DNA of 64,000 nt, from NCBI GenBank assembly GCA_036435485.1, contig CM071597.1:7433881-7497880 (forward strand), read 5' to 3'. The notes under the pieces were generated by a model. It did not search any database and was not told the origin of the DNA. It worked only from the letters and a program-made list of their open reading frames with translations. Position 1 is the first letter of the stretch. The number at the start of each line of letters is the position of its first letter. Below are positions 22,851 through 33,664 of the stretch, in pieces. Made by a program: the position numbers and the translations under genes. Origin of the DNA: Saposhnikovia divaricata. Taxonomy: Eukaryota; Streptophyta; Magnoliopsida; Apiales; Apiaceae.

Positions 22851-24762
22851 ATGGGATGTAAGGATGTATTTTACTTTTCTAGTTTTCTCTGGGTAAAGAA
22901 TGAAGACCAGGAGAACGTGATCATAGAGTCTGATTGTTTGCAGATTGTTCAGGCCATTCGTAGCTCCTTCATGTGCTTCTCGTATTTAGGGAGAGTAGTT
23001 AAGGAATGTTGGAATATTCTAGCAAGTTTGAGTACCAAAAACGTTAAGAGGGGTGTATTCATTTGAGATTTTATTGAATTTTAATGGAATCTCAAAATCA
23101 GCAGGTATTCATTTGGGATTTTTAACAATCTTTTAAAATCTGCAGGTATTCAACTATGGATTTAAAATAATCTTTCTAAATCTATAGGTATTCAATTGAG
23201 ATTTTAAATTTTTTTTTAAAAATCTGTAGGTATTCAATTGATATTTTAAAAAATCAAAAAAAATCTCAAGGTATTCAAATTTTGATAGATTTTCAACACT
23301 CAAGGATTTTAAAGGATTTGTAGTAGATTTTATATATAAATTGAACTACGTGAAATCTCTCCCTAGACAAGATTTTGATGGATTACTGAAAATTAATAAA
23401 TTATTAATTGAAAATAAAAAATCATGAGTAAAAGGGTTAACTAGCAAAAATACCCCTGTAATATATGTGTATGAAAATATACACCCTTGTAATATTAAAG
23501 GGATCAAATACACCCCCTTTATCTTATTTTAGGGTACAAAAAGTCCCTTCTAGTTAATTTTTTCTTAACCATGATTAAAAATTAATTTAGAATTAACAAT
23601 ATTTAATATTACTAATTTCATTAATCTATTATTGCTCCTAAACTTTAGAAGGTTTTTTTGCTCTTAATATGAAATTTAAAAAATATGAAATTAAAATCAT
23701 ATTTCATGTTAATATATACTTCTTATGTTTCTTTTAAAATCGTTTGAATTTTTGGCATGTATTTTATTAAAAAAATTGTAAATTAAAATTTTGATTGTAT
23801 ATTTTTATTCCAAAAATAATTATTTTGAAAAATAATAATATTTTCTATGCAATCAAAACTCATTAAAGTACCTGCCAAAAAGTCAAGTAACTATTATGTT
23901 AATAATAGTTACATAAATAAAAAGAGAGAATGCAAGTTAATTGTTACATAATATTATGTTAATGTATACCGTTGATCTTTTAGTTACTGTAATTACAATA
24001 ACGGAGATCTATGAACTAAAGGACTACATCGAATACATAAGATCGTTAGAGTCGTCAAAACACTTGTATGATGCTGCTGTAAACCAGAGTACCGATCTAT
24101 CTAATTTATCTGTTACTAGGCCGCTTAATGCGATAAATGAAGAGGACAATGATGAGAACGGGAAAGATGATGAGTACTAGATAAATAAACATATTTTGAT
24201 GTTTTTTGATATATTATTCGAATCTCTTTTTTTGTGTGAAATATTGTTACTCTGAATCTTGTTTTTTTTTTACTTTAGACTATATTGATTTTATACTATC
24301 TCGAACTATTTATATAAATTATTATATTTAATTTACACATGGATATTATTAAATAAAAAATATTAAGAAATTAATCCCGTAGAATCTGTGGGATTTTTTT
24401 AATTCCATAGAAATCTTGATAAATCAATCCATTAAAATTCAACAAAATCTATATAGAATTAAAATAATCTATGTAGAATCTGTTATTGATTTCAAACAAT
24501 CCATGGATTTACAAAATTCTTTAAAATTCATGAATTATTATCAATCCATTAAAATCCAACAGAATCTCAGTTGAATACACCCCTGTAAGTTTAGATTTGT
24601 AAAACGGCCCGCGAACAAGGTCGCTCACTTCTTAGCGAGAACCACTTGTTCAATAGATGATCGTATTTGGAGGGTGGGTGATGTCCACCCCGATTTGCAG
24701 CTTGTAATGTCGAACGATTTGAGTAATTAATAAAGTTCGATTCTTTTTTGGCAAAAAAAAAA
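22851..24762 (+). pseudogene. LINE 3' end (RNase H domain), split by a transposon
   Basis: At 22905-23047 the frame reads an RNase H fragment of plant L1-type LINEs: an IIESDCLQIVQAIRSS motif with the catalytic-type D, then GRVVKEC. After the insertion at 23048-24585 the frame resumes with RPANKVAHFLAR, the conserved C-terminal RNase H motif, and ends near 24730. AATAAAG and a run of A (24753-24763) follow, the LINE tail. Only the last part of the element is present, so it is a 5'-truncated copy. Confidence 0.8.
23048..24585. mobile_element. PIF/Harbinger-type element (about 1.54 kb, non-autonomous)
   Basis: The ends AGGGGTGTATTCA and TGAATACACCCCT are inverted, with similarity continuing for about 40 bases. 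TAA flanks both sides (23045-23047 and 24586-24588). Removing the element and one TAA leaves the LINE frame unbroken. The left subterminal region has four or five spaced copies of GGTATTCAATTGAGATTTT-like sequence. The 79-codon frame at 23941-24180 is acidic at its C-terminus and not recognised; no DDE transposase was found. Confidence 0.75.
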
Positions 24763-24976
24763 ATACTTGATGATAATTCGTGCTTAGATAATTTATTTAA
24801 ATTGATTATTATTGAGATTAGAGAGCCAGAGATATATTTGAGATAATTTATCTAAATTGATTATTTTTTTATGCAAATCTTGAATTTAGATCATGAATTA
24901 TTTCATGAATATAACTAGTACAAGAATTGAATTGAAAGATCAATATAAGATCTCAACTGGAAATTCAGGTTTGAAG
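24763..24976. other. Short AT-rich spacer
   Basis: No coding or repeat signal stands out except a doubled 'agataatttatytaaattgattatt' (about 24786 and 24841). It may contain intron sequence of the pseudogene that follows. Confidence 0.3.
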
Positions 24977-25304
24977 CAAGAGATTACGGAGTTCCTTGAT
25001 TATTGGGGTCTATTTAATTACCATTCATTTCCAGACTGAATCTTCTATCATGAATATTGAGAAGCGGAAAGAAAAGATTATTTGTTTGAAGAACACAATT
25101 ATTTCAAGTACACAATTATTTTTTAATAAGCATGTGCGTCATGTAAACTCGAAAATCTTCTCCCGTTACAGTTTCCATTCTGACTATTATGACTTATGTC
25201 CTGAATGCTTCACCAGTGACTAGTTTGACTCTGATATATCCCCTCCTGATTTCAACTGAAAGGATCCCTGTGATGCTGGAAAAAAAGTTAAAAATAACAG
25301 TTTT

Positions 25305-25589
25305 CGTCAAAAACATGTATTTTCAGGACACGCTAGCCTATCTGGGATTATTTGTCCAGGACCGGCCGACCAGCCCCATGGTCAACACCGGCAGGTAAAT
25401 CATGCTAACCGTGCGGTAAGAACCAGTGACCGGGCACTTAAGCGATGCGCTCAGTAATCCACAGTTACCTTCGTCAAACCTTCCACTGTCTCTCCAACAC
25501 GGCTACACGCAAGGGGCGGGTGAGGTTCGAACCCATGACCCTTTGGATCAACGCATGGCCTCGTTTCCACTGAGGCAGCTCTCACACTC
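25305..25589 (-). mobile_element. tRNA-derived SINE (285 bp) in the SWI3D pseudogene
   Basis: A 16-base direct repeat TAAAAATAACAGTTTT flanks it (25289-25304 and 25590-25605). On the minus strand the 5' part has a tRNA-like A box region (GCTGCCTCAGTGGAAACGAG) and a B box GGTTCGAAC about 40 bases later. The body is GC-rich compared with its surroundings. A long target duplication and polymerase III boxes define a SINE; no A tail is obvious. It separates the first ZZ piece from the inverted SANT piece. Confidence 0.75.
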
Positions 25590-25778
25590 TAAAAATAACA
25601 GTTTTTTGGATAAAGATGATGAAAATAACATTTTTCGGGAAGGATTGTTAAAAATAACGATTTCAATACGCATTTGGTGATTGGTTAATAGCTAATACGC
25701 ATTTGATGATTGGATAACATGAATAATAGTGAATCTGCAAGGGTGTTACATATTTATCATGGGGGTAACAAACCCCTG

Positions 25779-25832
25779 TTACCCATTTGCCAAATGGGTA
25801 ACAGCTCTATTACCCATTTGGCAAATGGGTAA
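25779..25832. repeat. Twin 23-base palindromes
   Basis: Two perfect palindromes, each with 11-base arms (TTACCCATTTG / CAAATGGGTAA) around a single base, lie at 25779-25801 (centre C) and 25810-25832 (centre G), 8 bases apart. The two are reverse complements of each other. Flanking words ATACGCATTTG and CAAATGCGTAT are also in inverted order, suggesting the centre of a small foldback element spanning about 25650-25900. Confidence 0.7.
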
Positions 25833-27720
25833 CAGAGGTCTGTTACTCCTTTAACAAATGCGTATCTTGTATAAATTGATTACCCAAATATTAAATGCGT
25901 ATTTGATCTGGTATTTTTTACACAGAGTACCGCCAATTGGTATTTTCATTATCACACCATAAAAAATGGGTATTAACTGACTTCACCCTCACAATCCATG
26001 AAAGGGTCCTTTATTGGCATCTGAAGAAAGTGCAGGATACACTTCAGCTTTAGTTCTAGTAGCGACATGCTCATCAAATTCATTCGAGTTCTCTTTGTAG
26101 AGTTCTAGTGCTTCACGAAGAAGAAGCGTCTCTTCATCTGTCCATTTTCCACTGATGGCACCAGCAGCATCACGGGTGAAGTCAGTAAACTCTTCACGAA
26201 GAAGAAGCGTCTCTTCATCTGTCATTTTTTAATAAGCATGTGCGTCATGTAAACTCGAATATCTTTTCTTGTTACAATTTCCATCCTGTTGGGCAGGCAG
26301 ACTATTATGACTTATGTCCTGGATGCTTCACCAGTGACTAGTTTAACTCTGATATATCCCCTCCTGATTTCATCTGAAAGGATCCGTGTGATGTTGCTGG
26401 TGCCATTAGTGGAAAATGGACAGATGAAGAGACGTGTCTTCTTTGTGAAGCACTAGAACTCTACAAAGAGAACTGGAATGAATTTGCTGAGCATGTCGCT
26501 ACTAAAACTAAAGCTGAAGTGTATCCTGCACTTTCTTCAGATGCCAATAAAGGACCCTTTCATGGATTGTGATGATCAGACTGATGTGAGCCATAATGAT
26601 GATGCGGTCCCACTTTCTCTACAAAGATGTGAATAGAGGTGCAGGACACGAAGATAAATACATGAACAGTTCTCCATCTCCCATGTCCACCTCAATAGAA
26701 AATTTAAGCCATCAGACATCAGTGAGACTCAGGAACAAGGTGAAACTTACATCTTGAAGGCACTTAGAGAAGCATTGCAATTTGTTGTCTCCCATTCGTC
26801 TGAAGATAAATTTTCTTTTCCTTAATCTGGCAATCCTGTCATTGCTTTGGTAAGTTGGTTGCTTAATGAGATCAAATGGTAACTTTATCGGTTTTTGCCT
26901 AAGATTGTGTTTACAAACATGGGATCCATTTTAAAGGATGCATTTTAAATGATAAAAATTGAGTTGTCTTCCAAATTACCAAACTTGAGTTTATATTTGA
27001 CAGTCATGTTATTGAACCAAATTCCAAATTCTAATTCTTTTGAAAATCCAAACATGCCATTGGAACCTAATCCATCATCTGGAATGAAATTCTAGTATCC
27101 AAAGAGGCCACAAGAGAAATTGAGTTGGGGAAGTCAGAGAAACATTAAAGAATCATGGTTCCATCTGGATATTTTGTTTAGCTACCTTTCAAAATCACCT
27201 TTTAGATTTCGGTCGTTGATGCTTTGGTTGTTTTACTTTTCTTTGCAGGCAGCATTTCTCGTAAGATTGATGGAACTTGATGTTGTTTTACTGCTTCAAC
27301 TGGTACTTCCTTAAGTCTATCTGGCAAAACTCTGGCACACAAGTGACCATGATAAAGACAATAAGGAGACTTCTGTAAGAGAAGTACAAGAACTGGTTTC
27401 CCCAAATGGTGAATGTTTAGAGGACTTTTTTAGCTTTAAAAGGACCAGATGCAATTCATTAAAAAGTTGAATCTGACCCTGTAAGTAACTCAGACATTGT
27501 GAATTTTTCCAAGAAACTGGAAGCAAGTAATGTAGAAGTAGGTGGATTAAATGTAACGTTGAGCTTCCTTTAACTTCTCCAGAAAAGGCCGAAGAGGCAA
27601 GATTTCAGGGAGCAGCCTCTCAATCATTAGATGCTCTAAAAGTAGACGAGATGTTACAGTCTAAGTCTATGGAGGCTTTAAAGGATGAGAAGATATTTGA
27701 CTTCCTTTTAGAACAGAAAC

Positions 27721-27953
27721 ATCAGACTCTATATTGAAAGTGAAAAACAATGAAGCTTTCTATATTAAATTTTGGAATTCATTTTTTTAATAATTTAAGG
27801 CTATTTAAGTTGTATCAGTTGATTAAGCATAATTTCATTTAAACAAATTTATGACTCTCATCATGCTGATATGCAGCTACGGTCCTGAAAATTTACACCA
27901 AAATCATGGTGGGGACACTTAGCAAAAAAACGAAACAAGATGGTGGAGGATGA
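27721..27953. other. Spacer after the SWI3D pseudogene
   Basis: No coding motif is recognised. The stretch ends at GATGA, the target site of the following solo LTR. Confidence 0.3.
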
Positions 27954-29468
27954 TGTTAGTGTAGGTGCCCTAGAGGCAATACATTGTTTCTTGAATGAAC
28001 TTTTATGCCATTTGATTATTAAATAAATGTATTTATTATGACTTTAATTACTGCGATATATTTGTTAGCATAATAAGTGTCCTTAGAATCATGATATACA
28101 TTGTATAGTTTAAGTACATGACTTGAACTTGAGATTATATAATATATCATATTCTTAAATGTCCCTAGTCAAGTATTATTATATAGGACAATGATAATAC
28201 ACAAATAGACTAGTATGTTGTTTGACAGATAACCACATCTCATTGGTTATAAGTATGGAGATACTAAAGTCAATACATAGGTACATGTAGGAGTACATGG
28301 TACTGGATAGACCCACAGTGAGATTCTTCATGTTTAATAAAGTCATAAGAATGACTCACAGTGGTAATGGTGTAATGATCCTTTGACTTGAGATCATTAT
28401 ATTTCTATACGATGATTAATATACTTTGACAACATTAAAAGTTACCTTTGACCGGGTGATGATAAAAGTGGACATCGGGTATATCATGAGTCGTATGAGA
28501 AATATGAATGATAGATAAAGGATTTAACCCTCCTATAATTATAAGAGATATTATTGGCCTCTTGATTGAGTGAGACTATAAAATGCATGGTCGTGCTCAA
28601 ATTATGATTTGTTTTAATAGTCTACTCATTGATCAAGTAAATCCAGATTAAATGTTGAAGAGGATGATAAAGACATGCCTCGAGTTTAATCTATAATATT
28701 TGGTTAAAGGGATTATATTACATGGAAACATTAATCATGAAAGGTTCAATATGGATTACCATTTAAATTATTATTACTTGGGTAGCAATGATGTGTTACT
28801 AGATACCGCTCTTTGTTTTCGATTTTAAATTGGGATTTTAAAATCGTTGCCAACGTAATAATAACCTATCGGGTCACACACATAGAATGCTCGGAGGATT
28901 ATTTAATTTGAATTCGGATTTAAATTAAATGATCGAATTCGAATTATTTATTATTAATTTAAGTATGACCTAATTAATGTGTTAAATGGAATTTCGAATT
29001 TATTAATTCAATAATGCGGTTATTATTTAATTGAGAAAGTCTTAGTTAGATAATGATTAGAAAAACTGAATTAATATGGGCTCTAATTAGGATTAGGGCT
29101 GATTTCGTTTTTGTCTCTCCTATATAATATCTTTTTTGGTTGGGAAAGAAAAACACGTTTTTATTAAAACCCTAGCTGCTAGAGAGATAGATAGAATAGA
29201 GAGAAAACGAATTATTGTGCTAGTACACAACATCCTCCGTTCGAGCTTCTGCGTGGATACCGATAGAGCGTAGATCGTTGCATACGGGATACGTGGTGTT
29301 CAATCAAGCTAGGATCTCCATCTGTCAACCGAATCGTAAAGCTTCTTAAGGTACAGATTATGATCTCCATAATTAACCCATAATTATACATGGATCCTGG
29401 TTTAGGTTTCGTTTTTTTTTTGTTTTGTTTACATCTATCCGCTACGTTTTATGCCTCGGAACCCAACA
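27954..29468 (+). mobile_element. Solo copia-type LTR (1515 bp)
   Basis: It begins TGTTAGTGTAGGTGCCCTAG and ends GGAACCCAACA, with the 5-base duplication GATGA at 27949-27953 and 29469-29473. A TATA-like CTATATAATATC lies near 29119, followed by a pyrimidine/A-rich leader. No internal domain, PBS or PPT is present, so a recombined solo LTR is the simplest reading. Its general layout resembles the LTR at 7771-9457, but the two are not close copies. Confidence 0.85.
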
Positions 29469-29807
29469 GATGACGCATTTAGGATTTGGCCCCTAATATA
29501 TGCATAATTTGCCATTAGTCAGACTCCTCTGATTAGGCTAAAACCAATTTTCTTTGGTTTGTTTCATGCAGATGTAAGAGTTCAATGAGTATGGTTGGGA
29601 TTTCAGTTTCATGGATTGCTTCATGGGCTTGCTGACTTCCAATCAAGAAGAGGGGCGGTTGAAGATATGAGAAACCTTGGAAAGAGGAAATTTGAAGAGG
29701 AGAATCTATACGGGAGTAAGAAGATGTGTCTAATTGTTAGCGGTAGCTTGGGCAAGTGATGGATGTATGCATTAATTGTTATTGAAAGTCTCTCAATTGC
29801 TTTTTTG
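29469..29807 (+). pseudogene. NAC-gene 3' fragment (copy A)
   Basis: The stretch from about 29588 to 29765 aligns with the C-terminal end of the NAC pseudogene at 32490-32650: EYGWDFSF..., a FMGLLTSNQEEG-like acidic tail, and shared 'gtaagaagatgtgt' near the end. It has its own frameshift after EEG. Only the 3' end survives; a splice-acceptor-like GTTTCATGCAG precedes it (about 29563-29573). It is useful as a reference for copy B, because it keeps TGG where copy B has TAG. Confidence 0.6.
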
Positions 29808-30428
29808 TTATTTGCTTGTTAAGTTTTGATAGAGGTAGCTGCACAGATAGATGATAATTGATGGCAAGGGGTTAGCAGAAATCGTTGTAGAAGTTAAAGA
29901 TGCGAATAAGTGGGGAGGTTCTACTTTGCTGCACCAGAGGGTTAGATGGGCAAGAAGAAGATGAAACTGAAAGCTCTTAATATGGGATTTATACTTTGAA
30001 CATGACATATTCGATGTTTTCCTCTAACAAATATTTATCAATCCAGATGAACCTCACTTGATAACTGCTATAATCAAATTAGATAACAGGACCTGGCCAT
30101 TCTTCGTTGTTGCTTGGGCCATTTATACTTTAGAGTGGACAGTGATGGCAAAACGTAATCCAAAAACAAGTATGCTTGGAACAATGGTAAGTACATTTTA
30201 CTATTACTGAATAGAATGAAATTATCCATCCATCAATCTCTTCAGAAAATTGCAACATAAGTCCCATAACCCCGAGTATAGTCTAGAGTTGCTCCATCAG
30301 GTTGCTCTGATAATGATTCTAATTTGTCAGCTTCCTTTAGTCCATCTTGAGCTCCAAAAACAATTTTCAAAAAAAATATTAGTTATTAAAGAATATTTTA
30401 ATTAATAAAAATTGTCTCTTTAAATTTA
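29808..30428. other. Intergenic, no assigned gene
   Basis: A short open stretch around 30080-30180 (DRTWPFFVVAWAIYTLEW) is not recognised. The 66-codon minus ORF at 29808-30008 has no motif. The rest is AT-rich and non-coding. Confidence 0.3.
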
Positions 30429-30624
30429 CACACAATTAAATTTGTAATTGGGCTTGGACCCGACTAAAGGCGGTACCACATCGCAAGTTTATTTAAACAC
30501 AATACAATTTGCGCATATATATACGGTAATAGCCTAAATACTAATAGGTATGTAATCAACTAACTCGTCTCAAAACATAATATCTCTCTCTCTCTCTCGA
30601 TGGCCGAAAGTTTAAAGGTAAATT
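30429..30624 (+). pseudogene. NAC-gene promoter and first-codons fragment
   Basis: This aligns with 30822-31058: AATTGGGCTTGGACCCGAC, CCACATCG, a TATATATAC box, then a CT-repeat leader and ATGGCCGAAAGTTTAAAGGT (start at 30600). After those few codons similarity stops at GTAAATTAG. It is a broken 5' end of a third NAC copy, lying just upstream of copy B. Confidence 0.6.
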
Positions 30625-30829
30625 AGTTATTAGGAAGAATTTTATCTTTAATTTACGAGGATTATTAAATAAAAACACGAAATATCGCACTAAAAATCAC
30701 GACTTCATCTTTCAAAAGGGAAATAATCTTCCAAAAATGATTTTTGAAAAAAATTTAATCGAAATATATTTTTTTTAAAACAAATATTTTAATTACTAAA
30801 AAATGTCACTTTAACTTTAAACACAAGTA

Positions 30830-31037
30830 AATTTCTAATTGGGCTTGGACCCGACTAAAGACTAAAGGCGTTACCACAAAGCTGAGCTGACTACCACATC
30901 GAAAGTTTTATTAAACCCAATATAGTTTTTTATATATATACATGGTAATAGTTATGAAATCAACAACTCGTCTCAAACGTGAAACAAAATCTCTCTCTCC
31001 TCTCTACTTTCTCTCTCTCTACTCTCGCTCTCTCTCG
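30830..31037 (+). promoter_or_regulatory. Promoter and 5' UTR of NAC pseudogene copy B
   Basis: TATATATATAC at about 30934-30944 is the likely TATA box. A CT-rich leader (about 30988-31036) directly precedes the start codon at 31038, as is common in plant 5' UTRs. The upstream ATG at 30942 would add a basic extension with no NAC similarity, so 31038 is the better start. Confidence 0.5.
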
Positions 31038-32628
31038 ATGGCTGAAAGTTTAAAGGTAGCTCCCGGATTCCGGTTCTGTCCGAACGATCAAGAGATTATT
31101 AATGAATACTTGAAGCCTAAGGTTCTTGGAGACAACTGGTGCAACTTTATCCCAACCGTCAAACTGTATGATCCAAAATCGACTCCATGGCAACTGTTTG
31201 ATGTGAACGATGATAAATATTGGACTGATTCTCCTCAAGTTACATTAAAGGAGAAGTACTTGTACGTATTTACTAAGCTATCTAAGCTACGTTGTTCCGA
31301 GAGTAGTAAGGAGAGCATTAGAGAGAATACGGGTAAGAAGGCTGGCTGCGGAACCTTGGTAGGAAGAACAAAGAGGAAATCGATCAAGGATCGGAAGGAT
31401 AATGTTGTCATTGGGGAACAACGAATGCTTGTGTTTGTGATTAACAACGTTGGAGATCAGTTTGATCTTGGGAATGCAGGGCACTTTAGAATGCACGAAT
31501 ACTCATTATCTGGGGTCAATATGTTGGGCTTGCTAAGCGAGCCTTAACTCCACATTAGTATGATATTGTCCGCTTTGGGCCGAGCCCGCACGGATTTGTT
31601 TTTGGGCACATCCCAAAAGGCCTCATACTAATGGAGTTAATCTAGCTGCTTATTAACTAGCAATCTGCCCCTCCCACAATCGATGTGGGACAACTCCTAA
31701 CAATCTCCTCCTTCACACATCGGGCTCGACACCTGTCGAATCTGCCTCCATTCTGTGTGATCTGCTCCCCTTGACCCATACTGGAAGTTCCTGGCCATCT
31801 GGCTCCCCCTAGGCCCATACTGGAAGGCCCACCTGCTCCCCCTTAAGCCCAATCCGGGTTAGCCCATCTGCCTCTTCCTGGATCCATTCTGGAACCCATT
31901 GAGATCGTTATGGACCGTTATAACCTGAAGCTCTGATACCACTTGTTGGGCTTGCTAAGCGAGCCTTAACTCCACATTAGTATGATATTGTCCGCTTTGG
32001 GCCGAGCCCGCACGGATTTGTTTTTGGGCACATCCCAAAAGGCCTCATACTAATGGAGTTAATCTAGCTGCTTATTAACTAGCAATCTGCCCCTCCCACA
32101 ATCGATGTGGGACAACTCCTAACACAATAAGGGCCTTAAATCCGCTGATGGTGATGATATTATTCTCTGTAAGATCACGTTCAGTTCTTCTAAGAAACCT
32201 GTTTTTAAATTGGATTCCAAAAGTACTAATCATGGTCCAACAAAAAAAGAGGTCAAGACAGAAAACAGGAGATTCTTGAGAGAAGTGGTAGGGATAATCT
32301 TGAGGGAAACATGAATTCAACATCAACAACTGGGGTTGAGATAAATAGCGGTTTTGCTGAAAATATTGAGGGTAGCGAGTGTTTAACTACAGAAAATTTG
32401 TTTGTGATGGATCGTGGTGTTGGTGATTCCATGGATTATCTTGCTGCTGCCGATCAATTTGATGATGGTTCACTTGAGATAAATGATTATGGTTAGGATG
32501 CCAGTTTTACGGGTTCGTTCATGGCCTTGCTGAATTTTGAAGAGGGGGAAGTTGAGGATATCAGCCAGCTTGGAAAGATAAAAATTGAAGAGGAGAGTTT
32601 TTGTAGGAGTAAGAAGATGTGTTTTTGA
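31038..32628 (+). pseudogene. NAC-domain transcription factor gene, disrupted by a TRIM (copy B)
   Basis: NAC proteins are plant transcription factors with an N-terminal DNA-binding domain. From 31038 the frame gives subdomain A (APGFRFCPNDQEIINEYL), a C-like part (DDKYW), D-like GCGTLVGRTKRKSI..GEQRMLVFV, and E-like HFRMHEYSL. It is then cut at 31522 by a TRIM that brings a stop after eight codons (31547). Past the TRIM the same frame continues with DDIILCKITF, the normal end of a NAC domain. A frameshift follows near 32280, and the acidic C-terminal frame (32311-32628) has a TAG at 32494-32496 where copy A has TGG. Subdomain B looks shortened, so this was already a divergent NAC. It is not likely to make a full protein now. 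Confidence 0.75.
31522..32124 (-). mobile_element. TRIM retrotransposon (603 bp) inside the NAC gene
   Basis: Two identical-looking 181-bp terminal repeats (31522-31702 and 31944-32124) open TGTTGGGC and close CCTAACA. The target duplication CAATA is at 31517-31521 and 32125-32129. Next to the right repeat, CTCTGATACCA (31931-31941) is, on the minus strand, TGGTATCAGAG, the binding site for initiator tRNA-Met, so the element reads on the minus strand. The 241-bp interior has no coding sequence. This is a terminal-repeat retrotransposon in miniature. No 5S-like sequence was seen, so it is not a Cassandra type. Confidence 0.9.
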
Positions 32629-33309
32629 TCATTGTTAGCGATAGCTTCGGATGTATGCATTCTAATGATCTGTTGTTATATTATGTAAGGCAAAAGAAAA
32701 GATGTACAAATATTCTGAAAATATTTTGGATTTATGTATGCTTGCCTGGTATATTTGCTGCTGCAAACTTTTGGGACTACTGTTTCTTTTTTTTTTTTTG
32801 CTAAATTTTGGGATTAGTGTTTCATAATATGTGCTACACACACAAAAAATTAACTACTCACGTGCTGGTAATAGAAAAGTTAGGTTCTCTATGGTTAAAG
32901 GATTTATAATACTTGCAAAAATGTTTGCAACACAAACATTAAAGACTGTTCATTAATTGTTTGTAAATCAAAAATTGGAGTAAGATAGAAACAGAAGTTA
33001 AGCTACCTACTGGTATTGGCGAAGAAACCATTGGGAGCACAAAATGTCCCCTTTAAGTAGTAGTCTCTGTTTTTCTGTATTGGCCAATGTGGTTATTTTG
33101 AATTGTTTGCACATGATGCAGTACAAAAGTTGGTTGTCATATCGATATCTCGTAATTATTTGCATTTTTCTCTACCTTCATTACAAATACAACTTGTAGT
33201 TCAATATTCGAAGCCTTTTTCGAAATCCATTAATTCTTCATTAGTGATATCTAGGAAGGAGGAAGTTTTCCGGCCAATAAGAGATCCCCTTATGGATAAA
33301 TATTGAATG
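32629..33309. other. Intergenic, no feature recognised
   Basis: AT-rich with a T run at 32789-32799; the short ORFs at 32619-32804 and 33103-33306 have no recognisable domain. Confidence 0.3.
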
Positions 33310-33664
33310 AAATGTGTAGTAATATATACAACTTATTCGTTATAACCCATAAAAATTATAACAATTACTTAATTCATCATTTTTTGAATTCGGATCTAAA
33401 TTGGATCAAGTATATCGAGTCATATTCGGTTCGGATAATTTTTTATTCGGTTTTGGTCGGTTCCCGGTTGTAATCGGGTCTAGTATTTCGGATGATTTTC
33501 TGTTAGATTTTCGGTTCGGATATTTTTTGGATCGGATCAAATTGGTTTTCGAATAATTATCGGATTTTCCAATTCGGATACAAAATCGGATTCGATTCCA
33601 TGAATTTCGGTTCGGTTCTTCGGATCCATATCCAATTTGCCAGGTCTATACATGCGTGACATAC
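33310..33664. repeat. TCGGTTCGGAT-rich low-complexity stretch
   Basis: From about 33385 to 33630 the sequence is made of imperfect TTCGGTTCGGAT / TCGGATTTTC words, with CGGATCTAAATTGG at the left and CCATATCCAATTTG at the right in roughly inverted order. It occupies the place where the last exons of the APC2 gene would be expected, so it may mark the insertion or deletion that truncated it. Confidence 0.45.

Larger units (their letters stand above)
24977..27720 (+). pseudogene. SWI3D-like (SWI/SNF subunit) pseudogene, rearranged
   Basis: SWI3D is a core subunit of plant SWI/SNF chromatin remodelers with SWIRM, ZZ zinc finger and SANT domains. Here a SWIRM end (QEITEFLDYWGLFNYHSFP, 24977-25035) is followed by a broken ZZ finger (about 25104-25285; YYDLCPECF). 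A SANT domain lies in reverse on the minus strand (25989-26225; KWTDEETLLLREALELYKEN). A second ZZ finger (26225-26385) runs into a forward SANT domain (26396-26570). Later pieces (ALREALQFVV, about 26760; AFLVRL, about 27250) match the C-terminal conserved part and are separated by an apparent intron, so this is not a retrocopy. Stops occur throughout; it cannot encode the protein. The SWI3D assignment rests on remembered motifs. Confidence 0.75.

Noticed and set aside
23941..24180. 79-codon ORF inside the Harbinger-type element as its transposase or Myb-like partner
   Set aside because: Too short, no DDE or Myb motif visible; kept only as an unrecognised frame in the element entry.
25305..25589. 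tRNA gene on the minus strand
   Set aside because: The tRNA-like part continues into a 285-bp body with 16-base flanking repeats, so it is a SINE.
31522..32124. Cassandra-type TRIM with 5S rRNA promoter
   Set aside because: The 181-bp terminal repeats contain no recognisable 5S rRNA internal promoter sequence.
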